DNA of 64,000 nucleotides, from assembly GCA_905178155.1 (NCBI GenBank), contig CAJINV010000003.1, positions 9,369,979 to 9,433,978 on the forward strand, read 5' to 3'. The first letter of the stretch is position 1. Each line of letters starts with the position of its first letter. Origin of the DNA: Amoebophrya sp. A120 (taxonomy: Eukaryota; Sar; Dinophyceae; Syndiniales; Amoebophryaceae). Of the stretch, positions 1 through 15,000 are shown in pieces. The notes below the pieces were generated by a model. That model was given only the letters and a program-made list of their open reading frames with translations, had not been told where the DNA came from and did no database searches. A program made the position numbers and the translations under genes.

Positions 1-3000
1 AGGTTCTGCTAGTCTTCCAACCTCTGGAGTCGAGCCGGATGGTGGACCCGGTTCGCGGAGTGCAGGAAGTTGTCGTGCTCTACAATTTGGCGGAGCTTGA
101 GAGAGAGTTTTTCGCTTTGGACGCCAGTCAGCCAAACAAGTACCGCGCTGGCGCGGTGGGGATAGAAGGGACGCCGTTCGTGGCGAAACTCAGTCCGGAC
201 TTTGGTTTTCCGGTGGACTTCGTTGTACCAACGGAAGGTGATCAGGGTGAGGCGGTTGCCGCCTTTCGACCATCTCGGGAAACGGCCACCCGCTACGGGC
301 GCCGCACGTACGCCTCATCGGATGAGGCAGATGCACCCCAAGCGGTACGCGTTTCCACGTCCGTGCCTTTGCCACTGGATTTGTCTGTTAACTGCCTGTG
401 GGTAAAAGCGACCGGGAACTTACCCGACGTTGATGCAGACTTTAGTACAAATGCGTTCCAAATCCCGACTCTCGGCACGCACCGCAGCTTGATGCGGCGT
501 GAATACCTCTGCCCGACCCCGAGTACGTCGTCCTCCGCGGCGTCGATTTTCAAAACGCAGGACGGGGAGCAGATGTACTTGGGGCTCGTTTTGAGTCCGG
601 ATTTGGACACAGGCCTCAAGTCGCCGCCTTACCTCCTCGGTCGCACGTGGCGTCGCTTCGACATGTTGCAAGCTGCGCCGGTGTGGCGGTCCGTGTTCCC
701 GAAAACGGTGCCGTCGGTAGCGGGGTCTGGCTTTTCGCTTACCTTCTTTGGGACCGGGTTTCCGCACGACCGCGAGGCAGCCGCTTTGAACGCCCGGTGC
801 GTGCTTTGGGACGCGGAAGAAGGACTGCGGACGTATGACGCGCTTCTCGTTTCAGACGAGCAAATGGTGTGCTTTTTCCCGCTAGGTCTTCCGAAGGTGG
901 ACTTGTACGCCCATTTGTCGCAGCTGCAGTTTACTTTCCACGCACGAAATGAGTTCCGGAAGCAGCAGTATGATGTGGCGGGAGCGCAGCAGCAGGTTAG
1001 CAACAACTCGTCGCCGCTGGACGTCCGCCCGCTGCGGCCCTTTGAGATCACGGCATGGTCGCCCCCCTTCCTGATGCTTGGCGATGAGTCTCGAGAGGTC
1101 CGCAGGTCTCGCTTCTTGAAATTCAACAACGATACTCCGATGGCGACGGTGACCGAGCCCGCGGATGTGGAGCTCTATCCTGAGAAGGACGAGGAGCTGG
1201 TTTTTATGAAGGTCGCGGGACTCCCGGAGGATTGGCAAGCTCAGTCCAAAGCGTGGTACTGCGCGTGGGCGCCGCCTCACGTATCGCTTGAAGAAGCGCA
1301 CGCCGCCCGGGAGGACGAGCTCTCTTCTGAGGCCAGTCCGGCAGCGAAACGACGACAGCACATGACCCAGCCGCGCCCCTTCTTCAACTACAACAGCACG
1401 GATTTTGCTTGCGGCGTGCCCATCGACGCCGTTGCCACCCAGCAAACCCTACGGATGTTCCTACAACTCGGGGGTCCCCCCGTCGACGAGACGACTGGCG
1501 AGAAGCAAGCGTCCGGCCTGGAGGACCGCTATGCGAGTCGGTTTTTTGCGACCCGTGTTTCGGTCACGGTGCTGCCCCGAATCCGCGTACGCGAGGCGCA
1601 GAGGTCGCCGGTTCAAATTCCAAGCTCTGACCAGGGCGATTTGCTCGTCCGTTTTTTTGGGTCTGGGTTTGCCGCGAACGGCACAATTTATACTCGAGTC
1701 AAGTTGGATCCACATGCGGAAGTAGAAGCGCTGGAGCCTAGTACTGGTGTCTCCGAAAGCAGCAGTGCGGCGTCGCAGAATCGACCAGCGTTGACGCCGT
1801 ACGGAAACGTTTTCTACCCCTGCTACGCCGAAACTTATACGAGTCTTGCTTGCGTGCTGCTCGCGGCGGACCTTCCGCCGGAAGCTGACGGCCTCAAAAT
1901 GCCGCTGGAGTTGTGGTTGTACCCACAGGCTTTGACAGAGGAAGTAGAAAAGGCTCCGGCGGGTCGCTTGGGGTACGGACCCCAGAGCGAAGCGGCGTCA
2001 AGAATTGAGGGGCTCGGAATTTTTCTCGGAAACTTCGAGGCGACCGCCGTAAGGGGCGCTTTAGGACCGTTCAGCACAACTCCGCGTTCCGGAAGTTTTC
2101 TGCCCCTCGGAAGTCAAGTTGACTTTTTTGTTTCCGGAAGCTTCAAAACTTCATGCCAGCACTTCTGCCATCTGCGCTATGAGGGTCTGCCGTGGTCAAA
2201 GTATCGTCAGGCCTTTACGCATCCTGGGCGGGCGGTTCGAGTGAATGCGACGCACTTGTATTGCACAGTGACCACGGTTGGCGCCGAGCTGCTTCGTGGC
2301 GGGTCGGATCGCGTCACCTTACATATGTGTTCAGGGAAGGAGACTTGCCTAGATCTGAACAACCCGCGCACTACTCCAGAAGGTGTGCTCTTGGGACGCT
2401 TTCGCGTGTTTACGCTTGGAACACTTTCCGCTGAACTCTCAACGCGGGTGCTGATTTTTCAGCAAGATCTTTCGTCAGAGGCGCAGGTCCGATTCGCAGA
2501 CCGAAATACCGAAGTGGCGCCGCGGAGCACGAAATCGATCCCGTCGAAGGTGACGCTGATCCACGTCGAGGTCTCCGAGGGAGTCGTGCCACGAGATTCG
2601 TTGCCGTGCTACTGCCAGATTGGTCCGGACTCTTATTTGGCGGCGCCAGTAGAGGAGGGCGCTGGCGCAAAAACTGGAATCTCGCCGAGCGACGAGCAGG
2701 AGACCTTGTTCGTAAAGGCCTTCCAGTGCGCCGTCCCGCCCTTTTCCGCGTCGGAGGGAGGACGAGCAGGAAACATTTACTACCAATCCGAGAAGAGGCT
2801 TCAGCTTAATTGCCGCACGCACCAAGGGTACGGCCTCGCGGCCGAGGGGTCGACGCCTCTGTTTCCGCTTGCGCGTCCGCGATTCTGGGCGCAGAGTATC
2901 GGCGCAGTGCATTTGCCGATCCCGAAATTACAGGAGTTGACGTTCACGAATCGCACCGTTTCCCCACTGTTGATACCGCAAGGATCGTATCCCAAACAAA

Positions 3001-6000
3001 AAGACAGGTAGGGCATATTTTTGAAAGTAATGCAAAAAAAATGATAAGCAAACGAACAAGCACTGCCTAAGCAGCAGGCTATGGGCTCGCTCATGACAGA
3101 TATTTAGTTTCGTGGGAATTATTATTTGTGCCCAGCCTGTCTTTTTCTGCGGGATAGATCGGGTACGGCAGAGGAAGCAACGTACTACGGTACGAAGACG
3201 AAAGCGACGGAGAACCAATCCTACAGTGATCCTCCGCGTCGTTCATCGTCCTCGCAAGCTGTGGAAACGCCTCTGTTCAGTCTGCGCATGTACTACTCGG
3301 GTTGGGAGAATGCGAAGACCGGCGAGGTGGCGGCTAGTTTGTCACGGTCCTACCTGGTAGGAGCACCTGATAACGAGGTGCTGGAACGGATCATGTACAT
3401 GCGATCCCGAAAGACCGAGAGCAAGGCTGCCACTATCTTTTCTCCTGGCAGCGGGGGGGACGCCCCCGCGCGCTTTACGCAGGACAACACAACGAGTAAC
3501 CGCACAAGCGTGACAATGGTGAACTCAGTCTCGTATTTGGACACACCGATCTCACCCGCCGAGTTGGAAGGACTGGGCCTTCTTGTTGTGCCATCGAGCG
3601 GATGCTGGATTGAAAGGCCACCGCGCACGGAGTCGTGGCCGCAGACGCTCGCTTGTCACTGGCGGGAGTCTGCGGATGTGCAAGGGCTCCTTTACGACCT
3701 TGACAACGCTAAGGATTCCAGGGTGAAGTTTCTGCAGACGAATTTCGCACAAGAGTATGTGAACAGAACGCGAGTACCGACGCGGAGCTTCCTGCAGGAA
3801 AGCCGCCCGGTATCGGTGTGGGTTCAGATCGCTGAAGAACTGGTGAGTACGCAGCAGCAGCTTGTTTTCAGTCGTATGCCAAGCGGGGCGTTTACGCGCG
3901 ATCGCGTCTGCGTAGAGCAGGAGCCGTGCTTGGTGACGGTGGAAATCAGTGCGGACTCGCCGGCGGGATTCCTCCACGACGCGGTGTACTCCTGCCTGTT
4001 CAGCAGCAGTGGGGGTGGCTGCGCGGCAGATTCGATGGAAGCCGGGCCGCTGCTCGTGGAAAGTAACGCGGGGCTGACGGAGACCTACGCACTCGACCGG
4101 TCGGCCAGCCAAGGCAAGTGCAGCTTCGTGTCCCGGGCGCGGTACGTCAGCGCAGACAAGTTGCTGTGCACGTCCGAGATCGGATTGACCTCGGCTTTGT
4201 CCGGTGCTGACGTAACTCACGTGTCCGTGTTCCATGGCCCAGTGCCGGCGAGCCGAAGTTTCAAGGACGCTGCGGACATAGCCTCAAGTGGCTACTTCGC
4301 CGGGGACTCCTCGGCGGCCACCTTATCCTGAGTAAAAACGTACCCACCCCAGAGTTGTCATGCAGATTTGCCATGACAGGAACATTTGTGACGCGCAACC
4401 CCATGACAGGCATTTTCAATCGTGTTTGGGAACTTGTAATGCTGCAAACAGGATCAGAAGGTCGATTTGTGATGCTGCTTTCCTTGCTAACTTGCACTAC
4501 CTTACGGACTGAAACTTGTCATGCGTGACTCACAAAGCTCCTAGGTTTGTGTTGCAAAATCCCCAGCCTGACTCTGGTGTGGGTACGTTTTTACTCAGGA
4601 TACACCTCGCTCGCGATTCTAGCCCAGCACCGCATAACCGTGCTGGGCATCCTTCACCTGGACCAGGTGGTGCCGGCTGTACTCGCCACCGTGCCAGCTG
4701 TCGAGATCAGCGTGAAGATCACAAAACAGAGCAGCGTATCAAATGCGAATAATGTCTGGGCCGGGAAAAATGCAACGTTTGCCATGCACATTTTACATGG
4801 CTTTGACTCCTGATGTCTGTGATGCATGCCTCAGCATCACAGATTTTGTGAGGGGGGCTTCCTGAAGATGCCTACACCGCATGAGCAATGCCCTTTCGTC
4901 GCAGTAGTAAAAACTGGACCCCTTTTGCTGTTCCACCTACAACAGCGCAGATTTTCTCAGAATCCCAATGCAGCATCACAGGATGCATCCTTCCAGACCA
5001 AGACATGTTTGCAATGCATACAGCGAGTTGTCGGAGGCCTGGCAGAACCCGGCATTCGTGGAGAGCACCGTGGCGTGCCGGTTCCGCAAGAAAATTCCGA
5101 ACAGCAACGCGGATGTGGGCAAGGATGCGAACCTGATCACGACACAAGTAAAGCTGGTTTCCTTTGAGGAGATTCTGTGCGTGGACGCCTACCACCGTTT
5201 GTTCGACTACGTTCTCAAGCAGGATGAGCTGAACGCCTCGGATGGCTTCAACGAGCACAAGGACCTGTTCTTAGATTTGGTCACTGTCGGGACCGTGCCG
5301 CAGCGGCTGTCGAACGTGTTGCAGTTGCCACTCGTCGCCTACCCGCGGCTTCATCAGGTTGAGCCGTCCATCATTGGCGTGAACGACATCTCGGAGGCCG
5401 GGTTGAGGCCGTTGAGTGCATTTCCCTATCGACTGATTGTCACCGGTGTTGGGGTGCCGAACACGCCGGATGCGTGCTGCCGCTTCGTGGTCTCCAACCG
5501 TCCTCAGGGTAGCAACCAGGGCCCGGTGGCGCCCATCTTCACACCCGCGGTCTGGCGCTCCACCACACAGATCGCCTGCGACAAACCCGTGTTTCCGCTA
5601 GCGGGGGCACGGCTGCAGCTCGAGATTTCGCCCAACTGCAAGCAGTTCGTGACGGCGATAGCCGCCGGCGAGCCAAATTACGACAAGCTATTGCCCCTCT
5701 CCGAGAAGCCGTCTGCTTCCGCGGTTTTGAATTCCGTGCTGGAGCTTCAAGTGGTGCAGATTCCCTTCCTGAAGTCGGTGTATCCAACGCAAATTGTGAG
5801 CGTGAGCGCAGGCGCGCCACTGCGTCTGGAGGGCGAGGGGCTCAGCAACAGCGCCATCCGCCTGCGGGTGGGCGGAAAGATGCTGTCGGGCATCCGGATT
5901 CACAATGACACGGTGATAACCGCGCTCGCACCCGCGCCGCCCATGCGGAGCCCCGAGGTTTCGCAGGCACACTACCACCTCGATCTGTCGTTCGACTCCG

Positions 6001-9000
6001 GCATCAGCTTCTACAAGACCAGTTTTTTGCTCTCTTTCCAACAGAACCACGCGGTCTGGGGGATCGAGCCGCGCATCGGCGTTGCAGGAAGCGCGAGCGG
6101 TGGCCAGATTACGATCAGTCTGGTCGGGCACTTCAACTTTGACACCTTCGCTACCTCGCTCGGTCCGGAAGAAGGTGCTGTCGCGCTGCGTCGGTCCTTC
6201 GACTCGCTGATTGACGCGTCGGCGACGAAGCGGATCATGGTTGACGGAAAATTGTTTGTGATTCACGTACCCAACATTTTGCTCGGGGAACGTATTCAGG
6301 GCTTTACTCTGGAAGGTCTTCGCGTCTTTGATCAGATTCCGGAGGCGGTGCCGACCGTAGATATCGCCGGGGACAAGGGCTTGCTGATGTCAATCACAAC
6401 GGGCGACCAGCTGCAGCTGTACGACATAGCTTCGACTGTGCGTCTCTCACAGTTGCACTTTTCTGTTGCCGAGAGCCCAGGGCAGATGTCAAACACGACA
6501 TACGGTAGTAGCTCATCTGGCGATGCTGGCAGCAGCGATACCGAGGGCAACAACAGTTCTGCAAATGCAACAGAAACCGCGGCGCAGAACGCGGCAGCAG
6601 CTGAGCCGGAAATAATCAGCTACACGTCGGAATGGAGTGTATCGGGTGTGATGATGAATTCCCTGCAACAGGCAAAAGAACCGTTGCAGCGAGAGGTTCT
6701 GGAGGCGAGTGGGAATAAAACTCGCTTGTACGTCCGAACCTACGCGGCAGTTTTCTACCGTGAGTACAACGAAACGGATGCCTTGACCAACATCTCGTAC
6801 CAGACGAAGTCTCTCGACCTGTATCACATAGAGTGGAAATTAAATCAGACCGCCTTGGAGCTAGCGCAGCAGGTGCAGCAGCGCGCCGGCAGCCAGCAAA
6901 GCCTCGAAGCGCACTGCGATGAAGGAAACACGACGGCGAGTGTTTTTTGTGGGAACGAGACAAACGCAACTGGCGCAGCAGAAGCGGCCGCGGGAGCAGG
7001 GACGACAGACGGCTCCGCGTCGCAAGCGGGGACCAACCTTCACGTTGTGGAGATCATTTTCCAGCAGCAGCTGAATCTGACGGACGAACTAGGGGAGCAG
7101 CGTCCGAGCTATGTGGCACTGGTGCCCAACCTGACCCACGTCGTTGCGTACCGAGTCGGCGGGGAGCTGCGGGTATACAATTTCGACCGGCCCGCACGCG
7201 TTGCAACTATAGAGCAGGTCGGGATGCGGGCTGTGGATGTGGAGTACTACGAGGGTAGCCGCTTTCGCGCCGCGTTTTCCTTTGGTCGGAAAGCCGAAAG
7301 CTGGATCGTGGAAAGTGACCCCGCGTTGGGCACCGACGCCACCTCGCAGTACGCGTACTTCTACGGGGGGCACGCAGACGATATCACTGCGATTGCACTC
7401 GGGCCAGGCTATTGCCTCACCGGCTCGAAAGACACGACCACGAAGCTCTGGCGCGACACGGGGTCCATCACTGCTTCGTTGTTCGGGCTGCACCGCACAG
7501 CGATCACCGCCGTTGGGTTCGTGCAGATCGGCCGGGACTTGGAGTTTGTCACGAACGACGCCACACAGATCGCCTTCTGGGGGTTCCCCCAGAAAGTCCG
7601 CGACAGTGCGGCCGCGGACCTGAGTACGGCCGCCTGCCGCTTCTTGGCGCCTCCCATCGACGCCGCCTCGGGCACAACCACCCTGGTGTCTGCCGTGCAG
7701 AGTGCGGTCGTCACGAGAACGAAGGTGTATTGCTACACCGACCCAAACACCCTTACCTTCAGCGACGGGATCGCCCGCCACGACTACCAGGTCATGCTTG
7801 GGCGACCTCTGCAGATTGAAGTTGCCTACTACTACAAGCAGGCTGACCGAAAGTACTTGTCGCAGTTCGTGCCGGTAGCCAAGGACTTGGGTTTCCGTTT
7901 TGTGTTGCCGCCAAAAATCATGGACATGACTCCCGATTGGGTGATGATCAATCGCCACCCGAAAACGAACTACGTAATTCTGCCGGACGTGGCGTTTCGG
8001 GTGCGCGTTATGCTCAGCGATAGCATGGCCGTTTGGCCGAGCAGCAACACCACGTGCAAGATTACGAGCACCGGCGCCGATGGCACAACCTACTATCTTC
8101 CCACTAGGTGGCCATCGCGGAGCGTGTGTCTCTGCGGACCCCTGCGCGACATCCACCAGTTTCCTTCAGCTAACGCCCTTCGCCTGGAGTTGTCTCCGGA
8201 TTACCAAAACCTGTTCGCGGTGCCGTTCTTGGTGAAGATGTTTGAACGCCCCACCTTCGACACAATGACCACATCCGCGGGCCGGCTCCTAGCCGACGGC
8301 AATGGAGTGATAGCAGGGGTTTCCCTGCATACGCCGGACTGGATAACCATCCGGGGGAGCAACTTTCCGCTCACGAAGTCTCCGATAACCGTCACGTTTC
8401 CGCCCGGGTACTGGGCGAACGCATACTGGCGGAACTCGACCACGCTCGAGTTTTTGAGCCCCGTGACGAAGAAGCCGGAGTACCGGTTACCCGTGTGGAT
8501 CGCTTTCGGGGAAGCGAAAGCCATGAAGACGCCGTTTCTTCTGGATCTGATTGAGACGCCAACCGTCCGCGCGTTCGAACCGGCTTACTTGTTTCCAATC
8601 ATGTCACCCACAGGCGGCGACAGCGACTTGACCCACGCCGTCGCCGCGCGGCTCGGTACAGCGGAGGCCAACCGGCGGCAGCTGACCATCTACGGAAACT
8701 TTTTTGACCACCACAGCTACTGCGCGTTTCAAACAACCTCGCGAAAGCACAATGTGAAGGCGGTCTTGGTCTCCAAGAGACAGATCACCTGCGAAGTTCC
8801 ACCGCTTCCTGTGTCCGACGTGGGTGCAGACGCAGCCGACCGCGGAACGAGCTCGCCGACGACAATCGAAGACGGAGCCGCGAGTTCGTTGACCGGCGAA
8901 CAGTACTGTCTCGCCGAGCAGCAGGGGCGGGTGCAGCTGCAGCAGGCCCTGAACTTACGAAACTTGCTTTTCTTTTCCCCGTACCCCGAAAGCCTGCTTG

Positions 9001-12000
9001 CGACCTATCCGCGCCAGCGAATGGAATCGCAAGAGAAAAAGTTCACCGTCCTGGAAGGACAGAACTGCGCCGAGATTCTGCAAAACCACGCAGATCTGGT
9101 TGAGGGAAATGCCGGGAACGACACGGTGGCTGAGGCGCTGGGCAACAACGGGTCGTCGAATGACACGGGCCTGCTGCAGCTTCATCTTGCGACGAATCAC
9201 ACCCTTAATTTGACCGCCACCGTTGCGGCACTACTCGGCTCGGCAGATGCGATAGCCGCAGTGTTGAGTAGCACGGAGCAACTTGCCGCTCTGTGCCTGC
9301 GGGCCAGTGACTTGGCGCGTAACATGAGTAATTATCGACTTGAAACTCAGTACTACGATGCACTAATGTACCAACTGCAGCGCGGTGTGAACGACGCGGA
9401 GACCGGCTGCCGACAGGCGACGGAAGCTCGTGCACAGGCGGCGCTGAGTGACTTCACGAATGGGCGGCTCTTCTTCGAGGTGCGGAGTGAGCGCTTGCTG
9501 CCACTGTCGAAGCATGTGCACATCAGTGCAAGCGCCAAGTCGCTCAAGCTGCACCTGCCTATTCTGGTCGAATCGGTGACGCCGGGTGCCGCGCCGGTAA
9601 CCGGCGGGACGCGGCTCGTGGTAAAGGGTCGCAATTTCGTGCAGATTGCACCGACGTACTGCGTGTTTCAGTACGCCATCTTCACTCAAGCCCGCGTCCT
9701 GAATACGACACACTTGACGTGCCAGAGTCCCTTTTCGAACCGATTCGGTAACTTGCAGCTGCACATATCCCTGAACCGACTCCAGATGAGCGAGAGCTTC
9801 ACGTGGTTCACAGTTCTGCCCGAGGTGCAGGTCAGCGTGGCGGCCGTCTCGCGGGGGTGTTTTGCGGAGAGTCCAGGAGACGTCATCCGTGTGGACGTGC
9901 TGCTGAAGGAGCAGAGTGCCCGGACGTGGGCCAAGTACCGAGACCGGGGCGTTCTTTGCCGGTTTGTCAACGAGGACACCGGATATTTGGATGACCAGGA
10001 GGCAGTGTCGGCGGCACCCGGAAAAATTGACGAAGTGCATATTTTCTGCCGGTGTCCTGTGTACCGCGGGCACCAGATTGGGCAGCGGCTCTCCCTGCAA
10101 CTGCAGGATACGGAGGGCGTGTGGCAGGATGCGTTGGGGGAGATGCAAGTCCTCGCGCGACCCTTGGTGACCAGCGTGAGTCCGCGATTGTGGATCGCCA
10201 ACAGCACCTACCCCCTGTCAATAGAGGTTCGGGGTACCAATTTCCCACCCGACGTGGAGCTCAAGTGCACATTGGAAGACAGCGAGAAGCACCCGGACGC
10301 GACGCCTCTGGAGGCGGTAAAGAAGATGGAAGCGAGCCTCTGGGAGGAAGTACAGAGGCTCTCACTCCGCTGCCGCAATCAGCGGGATGAGCGGCAGGAG
10401 GCCTCCGGGGCGGCGCCGCCTTTGGCCCGGTTCGGGCTCTCCGAGGGAATGCGCGGGACCGCAATGCCGTACGATCGATACCGGCTACCGAGCGGGGTTC
10501 TGAAGAACGAAAGCGCGAACGTCTCGCAACTGATTGAGTTTGGGGGGAGTGTGGATTTGGATTTCTGTCAAGCGTACTTGGACGCCGAGAAGGAGTATCT
10601 CGCGTTTGTGCATCGGACGGACCTCTGGTCCGCCCACGGCTACTATCAGGACAACAGCACGGGCGACGGATTTGCGTTGCAGGACCAAAACGTGCACCAC
10701 ACGCGGAATTTCTTCGCCGCGTCCGGCTACGCGGCGCAGCGGCCGCCGCTCCGCGAGTACGCCAGCCGCGTGATGCACGTCAAGGCCGAGTGGCACTCCG
10801 CCTCGATGTTGAAGTGTGTGGTCCCTCCCGACCACGCGGAGAAACTGCGCACGGCGGGACTTGTGAATCGCTATGTAGAGCTGGCTGTGCACCGCCATTT
10901 TTCCGATGTGCGCCCCCCTCGGCAGACGTTCGGGCAGATCGCGGCGCTTCACAAGATTCGAATTGGCGACAACATTCGGATTTTGGAAGTCTCCCCGCGT
11001 GCGTTCACGCGCCAGAGTTTCGACTTGGTGAACGAGCAAAGTCGAGAAGATCAGATTTCGCTGCGTGCGACCTTGTCCAAGTCGGCCATCAGGTCCCTGC
11101 GCTTAGCTACCGCGTTAAACTGTCGCGTCCGATGGGAGGTGGACACGCTTGCGCCGGCGGTGTTCCCCGGCGTAGTTTCGAGCGACACCACGGTGACCTG
11201 CCTGTTGTCCAGCTCTGCGCTGGAGGTCAATCTCCGAGGGTATTTCTCGCTGCAGATCGACAGCAGCGAAACGCTTTCGAATGAATTGGAACTCCACTTC
11301 GTGGAGCAGGTGTTCTCCCCCTCGATCTCGCCGACGTCTGTGCCCTCCTTCACGCCCGGCCGAGGCTTCATCATCTCAGCCATGTTCCTCTCTATCCGGC
11401 ACCTGCGCGTTCTGCGGGATCTTCCGATCTTCTGCGACTACGGTCCGGAGTATGAGGCTCGGGAGGCAGTAATGCTAGATTACGAATCTGTCTTGGGAAG
11501 CAAGTTTAGGCAGGTTGTTGGGCGGCCAATTCGAAACTCCACGCACGGCTCTGACCGGAGCTTCCGCATCACCGGGCACGACGAAATCTTAGTGGATACA
11601 GCCGTCGACCGTGTGCGATGGCAGTGCCTTGGTCCAGTTTCAGGGTTTCTACCTCGTATAAGCGGCGCGGAGGCCCTGGAAGTGAAGCTCGTACTGGACG
11701 CGTCTGCGCAGCGAGGGCTCAATCCCGCACTCACCAACAGGCCCACTCAGATTCACGTCACGGGTCTGCCTGAGATCGCTACCCAGGAGCCTTTCCTGGC
11801 GGCACGGGACACCAGCGTCCTGTTGGAGGCAGTGGTGCCGGACGGTTACAATCCTTTCGTCACTACGACTGCGATCGGCAGCACCGAACGGCGGGTTGAG
11901 GTGTACTGCGCATTTTTGCCCTGCGGAACTACGTTCGTAAAACGCACCGTGACCGCAGGGATCCGGATTCCGAGCAAGAACACCGCGGATTCGGGCTCGC

Positions 12001-15000
12001 GACGGATGCTGGTGTCTTGTCCGGTTGCAAGCCTGAGTTTCACACACGTGCGGGCGGGGCTGTACGGTGAGGAGCAGTGCGCTCTGGAGATCTCGTTTAA
12101 CAACTTGGACTTCTCCAGCCGGTTTGAGTACACGCTTGCCGCGCATCCGGTGGTGCGGAAGTTTGGGACGTCGCGCGGCGTCGTGAGCCTCGGCGGGGTG
12201 CTGCAGAGTGGTGGCCCCGTCATTTTGCGCGGGTCCTACTTCGGCAACCGGGCCGCACTCGCATGCACATTCGCGGGAAGCGACGGCTCCGATATTCCGG
12301 GGCAGGTGGTGGCGCGCGGCCATACGCACGTGGAGTGCTTGGCGCCCAGCAGCAAACCGCTTGGATATTACAGCCTGAACCCCCTCAAGCAGGAAAATGC
12401 TCTCATTACCTATCGCCACAGTCAGTTTGACAGCCTTTCCGCTCTCCCGAGTGCGTCTGACGCAACGGGGGCACCTCGGTACCGAAGGCAGGTCGCGGTG
12501 TTCTTAGCTGCGCAGTCATCTGGACTAAGCGCACAGTTGGTAGAATATGAACAGCCGCACGCCCGGTTGGCGAGAAACGGTACCTTCGGGGCGCAGGTCT
12601 TGTCCCAGGAGGCCCGCGATAAGTTTTATGAGCAATACTTTCACGCTGCGGACACGGAGTACGAGAAGAGACTGAAGCAAGCGCTACGCACCGCTCGCGT
12701 AGGGGATGCGAACTCCTTTGTGTACGTGGACGTGTTCGACGCGCCGTCCATCGCGCGCCTCTCGCCAGATCGGCGGAACAGCGAGCAACGCGTCCTCATG
12801 CTGCACGGAAGTAATTTCCCCGAAGATGTTGTGCGCACTTGCAATTTCTACTCCGCCGCGGTTGGCGCCAAGAGCTTGCATTACCTGGGGCAGAGTGGCG
12901 GTTTGCGCTTGTCCGCAGCCGACATTTCCTGCCAGTTTCCCGCCGGAATGTCGCACGTTGCGGCGGATTACCGCGTAAGCGTCGCCTTTGACAGTGGCGT
13001 GGTTGCGCAGCCGTCGCCTTTCCTCTCCTCCTCGACCTTTCGCATGCAGTCGACGCTTGCGTTTTATAAGGTAACGCCGTCCGTGCTAACCCCAAAAAAG
13101 CCGAGCTGGGTGCATGTGGTGGATTCCACAGTGCGCGCTCCCGCGGGCACAAAAATACTTTGTCGGTGGAACGTGAATGGTTACGAAAAGGCGGCTGCGG
13201 GCGGGCGCATGCGAATGACCCTCGTGAACTCTATCTTGGACGGCTACGTCTCCCACGTCGCCGCGGGGACAGATTCGGTCATGGGGCGGCTTGTTCCTGA
13301 TAGAAACACCGTCGCGGGGGGGCTTACCTCCGGGTCTGCGAATGGGACGCACGGACTCCAGTCGGACGACCCTCTCGGAAGTCACGTAAGCGATGCCTTG
13401 GAAGACCGCAGACAGGTAAACTTGAACTGTCCTTCGCCGTACATAAACGAGGGACGCATGCGTTTTCGCGAATTTGCGTACCGGGGCCTCTTAGAGGTTG
13501 CCCTGGACACCGAAGTTGTCAACTTTCTGCCTATCCACTGGCTCCGTTTCGAAAGGGCGGTCCGGACGCTGCAGTTGTCACCAACGTACTCCAAGTATTT
13601 CCCAGGCTCGGCGGTGCGGCTCGATGGAAAGTTTGTGCGGGCAGAGACAGTGAAGTGCGTTCTGTTCGCCAAGCGTCAGACACGCCAGGTAGTGACACCA
13701 ACTTCGGTAAAGGCAGTGGAGAATGAGGGGACTGCTGCTCAGGATGTACGTATGCTGGTGACCTGCGTCCTTCCCAAAGATCTGCAGCCCGGCACCTGGC
13801 GGATAGAACTGGATAACGCGGCAGCCGGGGCGGAAGCAGGTGCGCCTTCGCTTGCCGCATTCGGCGATACGCGGGACGCTCTTGCGCTGATTGTGGTACC
13901 GATTCCGGAGGTGTCAGCCGCAAGCCCGCTGGTGTATCCGGTAGGAAGCTCCGCGTCCCTGGTCCTAGGGGGCAACCGGCTCGGTCTCACACTGACGAAG
14001 ACGTTTGACCCGCGCTGCGTATACACCAGTATCCCAGGCGCGAGTCGCGCGGTGCATTTCCGTTCGACTGTGATGATTGCGGACGATTCACATGTCCTCT
14101 GCTTGCCGCCTCCCGTGGATTTCCTTGGGAAGATGCACGTCTCTGTTGCTGTGCACGGTATGCAGTTTGCGAGCACGGTTGTTGTGGATTTTGTCTCCTC
14201 CTATCTGCTGGACTACAACGGGCGGGCCGTCTCGCTGATCCAGGCGAACACGCAGAACGAAACCGTGGCACACCCGCTCGGTGCCCGAGTGTCCACAAAT
14301 TTAAGAGTAAGGTTCCCACCACGATTCGAAAGTGACGCCTCCACGGCCCGCCACGAGACAACGCTGCAGCCGTGTCTGCGAGTCCAGAACCAGTTGTACG
14401 CAGGGGTGGCGTATCAAATGTAAAAATGTCTGGGTCTGGAAAAATCCGACTTGTCATGCTGATTTTGGATTCTAAAAAAATCTGTATTGCATGAGCAGCA
14501 AAGAGAGTCCAAATTTTGCAGCGCGGAAAGAGCATTTGTCATGCGGAATAGGCATCAGGAAGCCCTCTAAAAATCTGTGATGCTAGGGCATGCGTCACAG
14601 ACTTGAGGAGTCATGCGAAATGTGCATGACAAACCCGGCAATCTTCCAGACCCAGACATTTTTACATTTGATATGGCGACTCCGAAAGCGGTGCTGTGCC
14701 TGGAAGAGAGCGGCGCGCTGGCCTGGTCAAAGATTCAGGAGGCTGTGCTCTTGAGTCCTGATCGGAATGTGTACAGTTTTTCGTCTCAGCTCCTTGCCCT
14801 GTTAACCAGGGTGGAATTCCGGGACACGTCTGAGATCGGAAAAATGGCTGTCGCCGTCGCGGGCCGACAGCTGGTCTCCTCTGTCACCTCTTTGTTCGTC
14901 CAAGTGCCCACCCGACCAGCCATAGAGTTGCTTATCCCCAACGCCATCAGTTGGCCGGCGGCTGACGCGGTGACAGAAAGTCTGGTGCAGGTTATCGGAA

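Noticed and set aside
4968..5025. ATG at 4968 as a separate gene start
   Set aside because: The ATG lies inside introner-like element 3. The true frame enters from exon 3 at the target site cagcg.
14613..14678. ATG at 14613 as the start of a second giant gene
   Set aside because: It lies within element 4, whose TIR and TSD show that the two long frames are exons of one gene.
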